A stretch of DNA of 64,000 bases from Halocaridina rubra (Eukaryota > Arthropoda > Malacostraca > Decapoda > Atyidae): the NCBI GenBank assembly GCA_037179515.1, contig JAXCGZ010003809.1, positions 145,349-209,348 on the forward strand, written 5' to 3'. Positions 63,871-64,000 of the stretch are shown here, piece after piece; the first letter of the stretch is position 1; each line of letters starts with the position of its first letter. The notes beneath the pieces are model-generated. The model did not search any database and had not been told where the DNA came from. It worked only from the letters and a program-made list of their open reading frames with translations. Made by a program: the position numbers and the translations under genes.

Positions 63871-64000
63871 GGTAAGGCAGTAGAATTAAAAGATAGGATT
63901 CACATCAGTAAGGCAGATATAGTAGCAATTACAGAGACTAAGTTGAGTGAGGACATAAACAGTGTCACAGTTTTTCCTAAGGGCTTCGGAATATTAAGGG
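63840..64000 (+). mobile_element. CR1-like LINE family B, copy h (endonuclease start), runs off the right edge
   Basis: AATGCTGATGGATTAGCTGG onward repeats 63440-63590 almost exactly, within 400 bases, after a tail-like AATTAGGTAATCACA. It lacks the one-base deletion of copy g near 63515 (GCAATTACAGAG is complete here). Confidence 0.92.

Overview
This is eukaryotic, almost certainly animal, DNA. It has no operons or ribosome binding sites, and no host gene that I can recognise. Essentially all 64 kb is a graveyard of transposable elements inserted into one another. The mix is typical of arthropod genomes and points most to a decapod crustacean: Ty3/Gypsy, BEL/Pao and Ty1/copia LTR elements, CR1-like and RNase H-bearing LINEs, a tRNA-derived SINE, long (TAA)n tracts and a CAATTAGGTAAT-type LINE tail. 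The taxon is an inference; no host gene is present to confirm it.

Layout. 1-3497 (-): degraded Ty3/Gypsy element (Gypsy-1). 3711-8687 (-): about 2 kb LTR, split by a 3 kb LTR element (D-1, +, 4013-6999) with 400-bp LTRs and a 5-bp target duplication. 8688-17127 (+): six head-to-tail pieces of one CR1-like LINE (family B). 17132-21417 (+): (TAA)n, tRNA-like SINE head, RNase H-bearing LINE (family C), (TAA)n. 22066-32560 (+): complete LTR element with two 2-kb LTRs, tRNA-Lys-type primer site and polypurine tract, inserted into a LINE 3' UTR (family F) whose halves lie at 21889-22065 and 32561-32910. 33750-39031 (+): comparatively well preserved LINE (family E). 39474-44640 (-): Gypsy-2, split by a family F LINE (40175-42600, -). 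45065-57514 (+): Ty1/copia element, split by a BEL/Pao element (47021-56405, -), itself split by a family B LINE (53557-55905, +). 57515-61430 (+): D-2, second member of the D-1 family. 62400-64000 (+): two more family B pieces around a perfect 31-bp hairpin.

The element at 22066-32560 is the most notable. Its RT and RNase H are Ty3/Gypsy-like, but its integrase (with a GPY/F-type end) lies before the RT, giving PR-IN-RT-RH, a copia-like order known from the Gmr1 group of Gypsy elements. Other signals are the self-nested LINE array, a tRNA-head/LINE junction, a possible 91-nt intron in the family E ORF1, and two fold-back hairpins.

None of the elements looks autonomous as it stands. Every polyprotein has stops, frameshifts or lost catalytic residues. 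All readings were made by eye from sequence and conceptual translation; clade names are family-level judgements.
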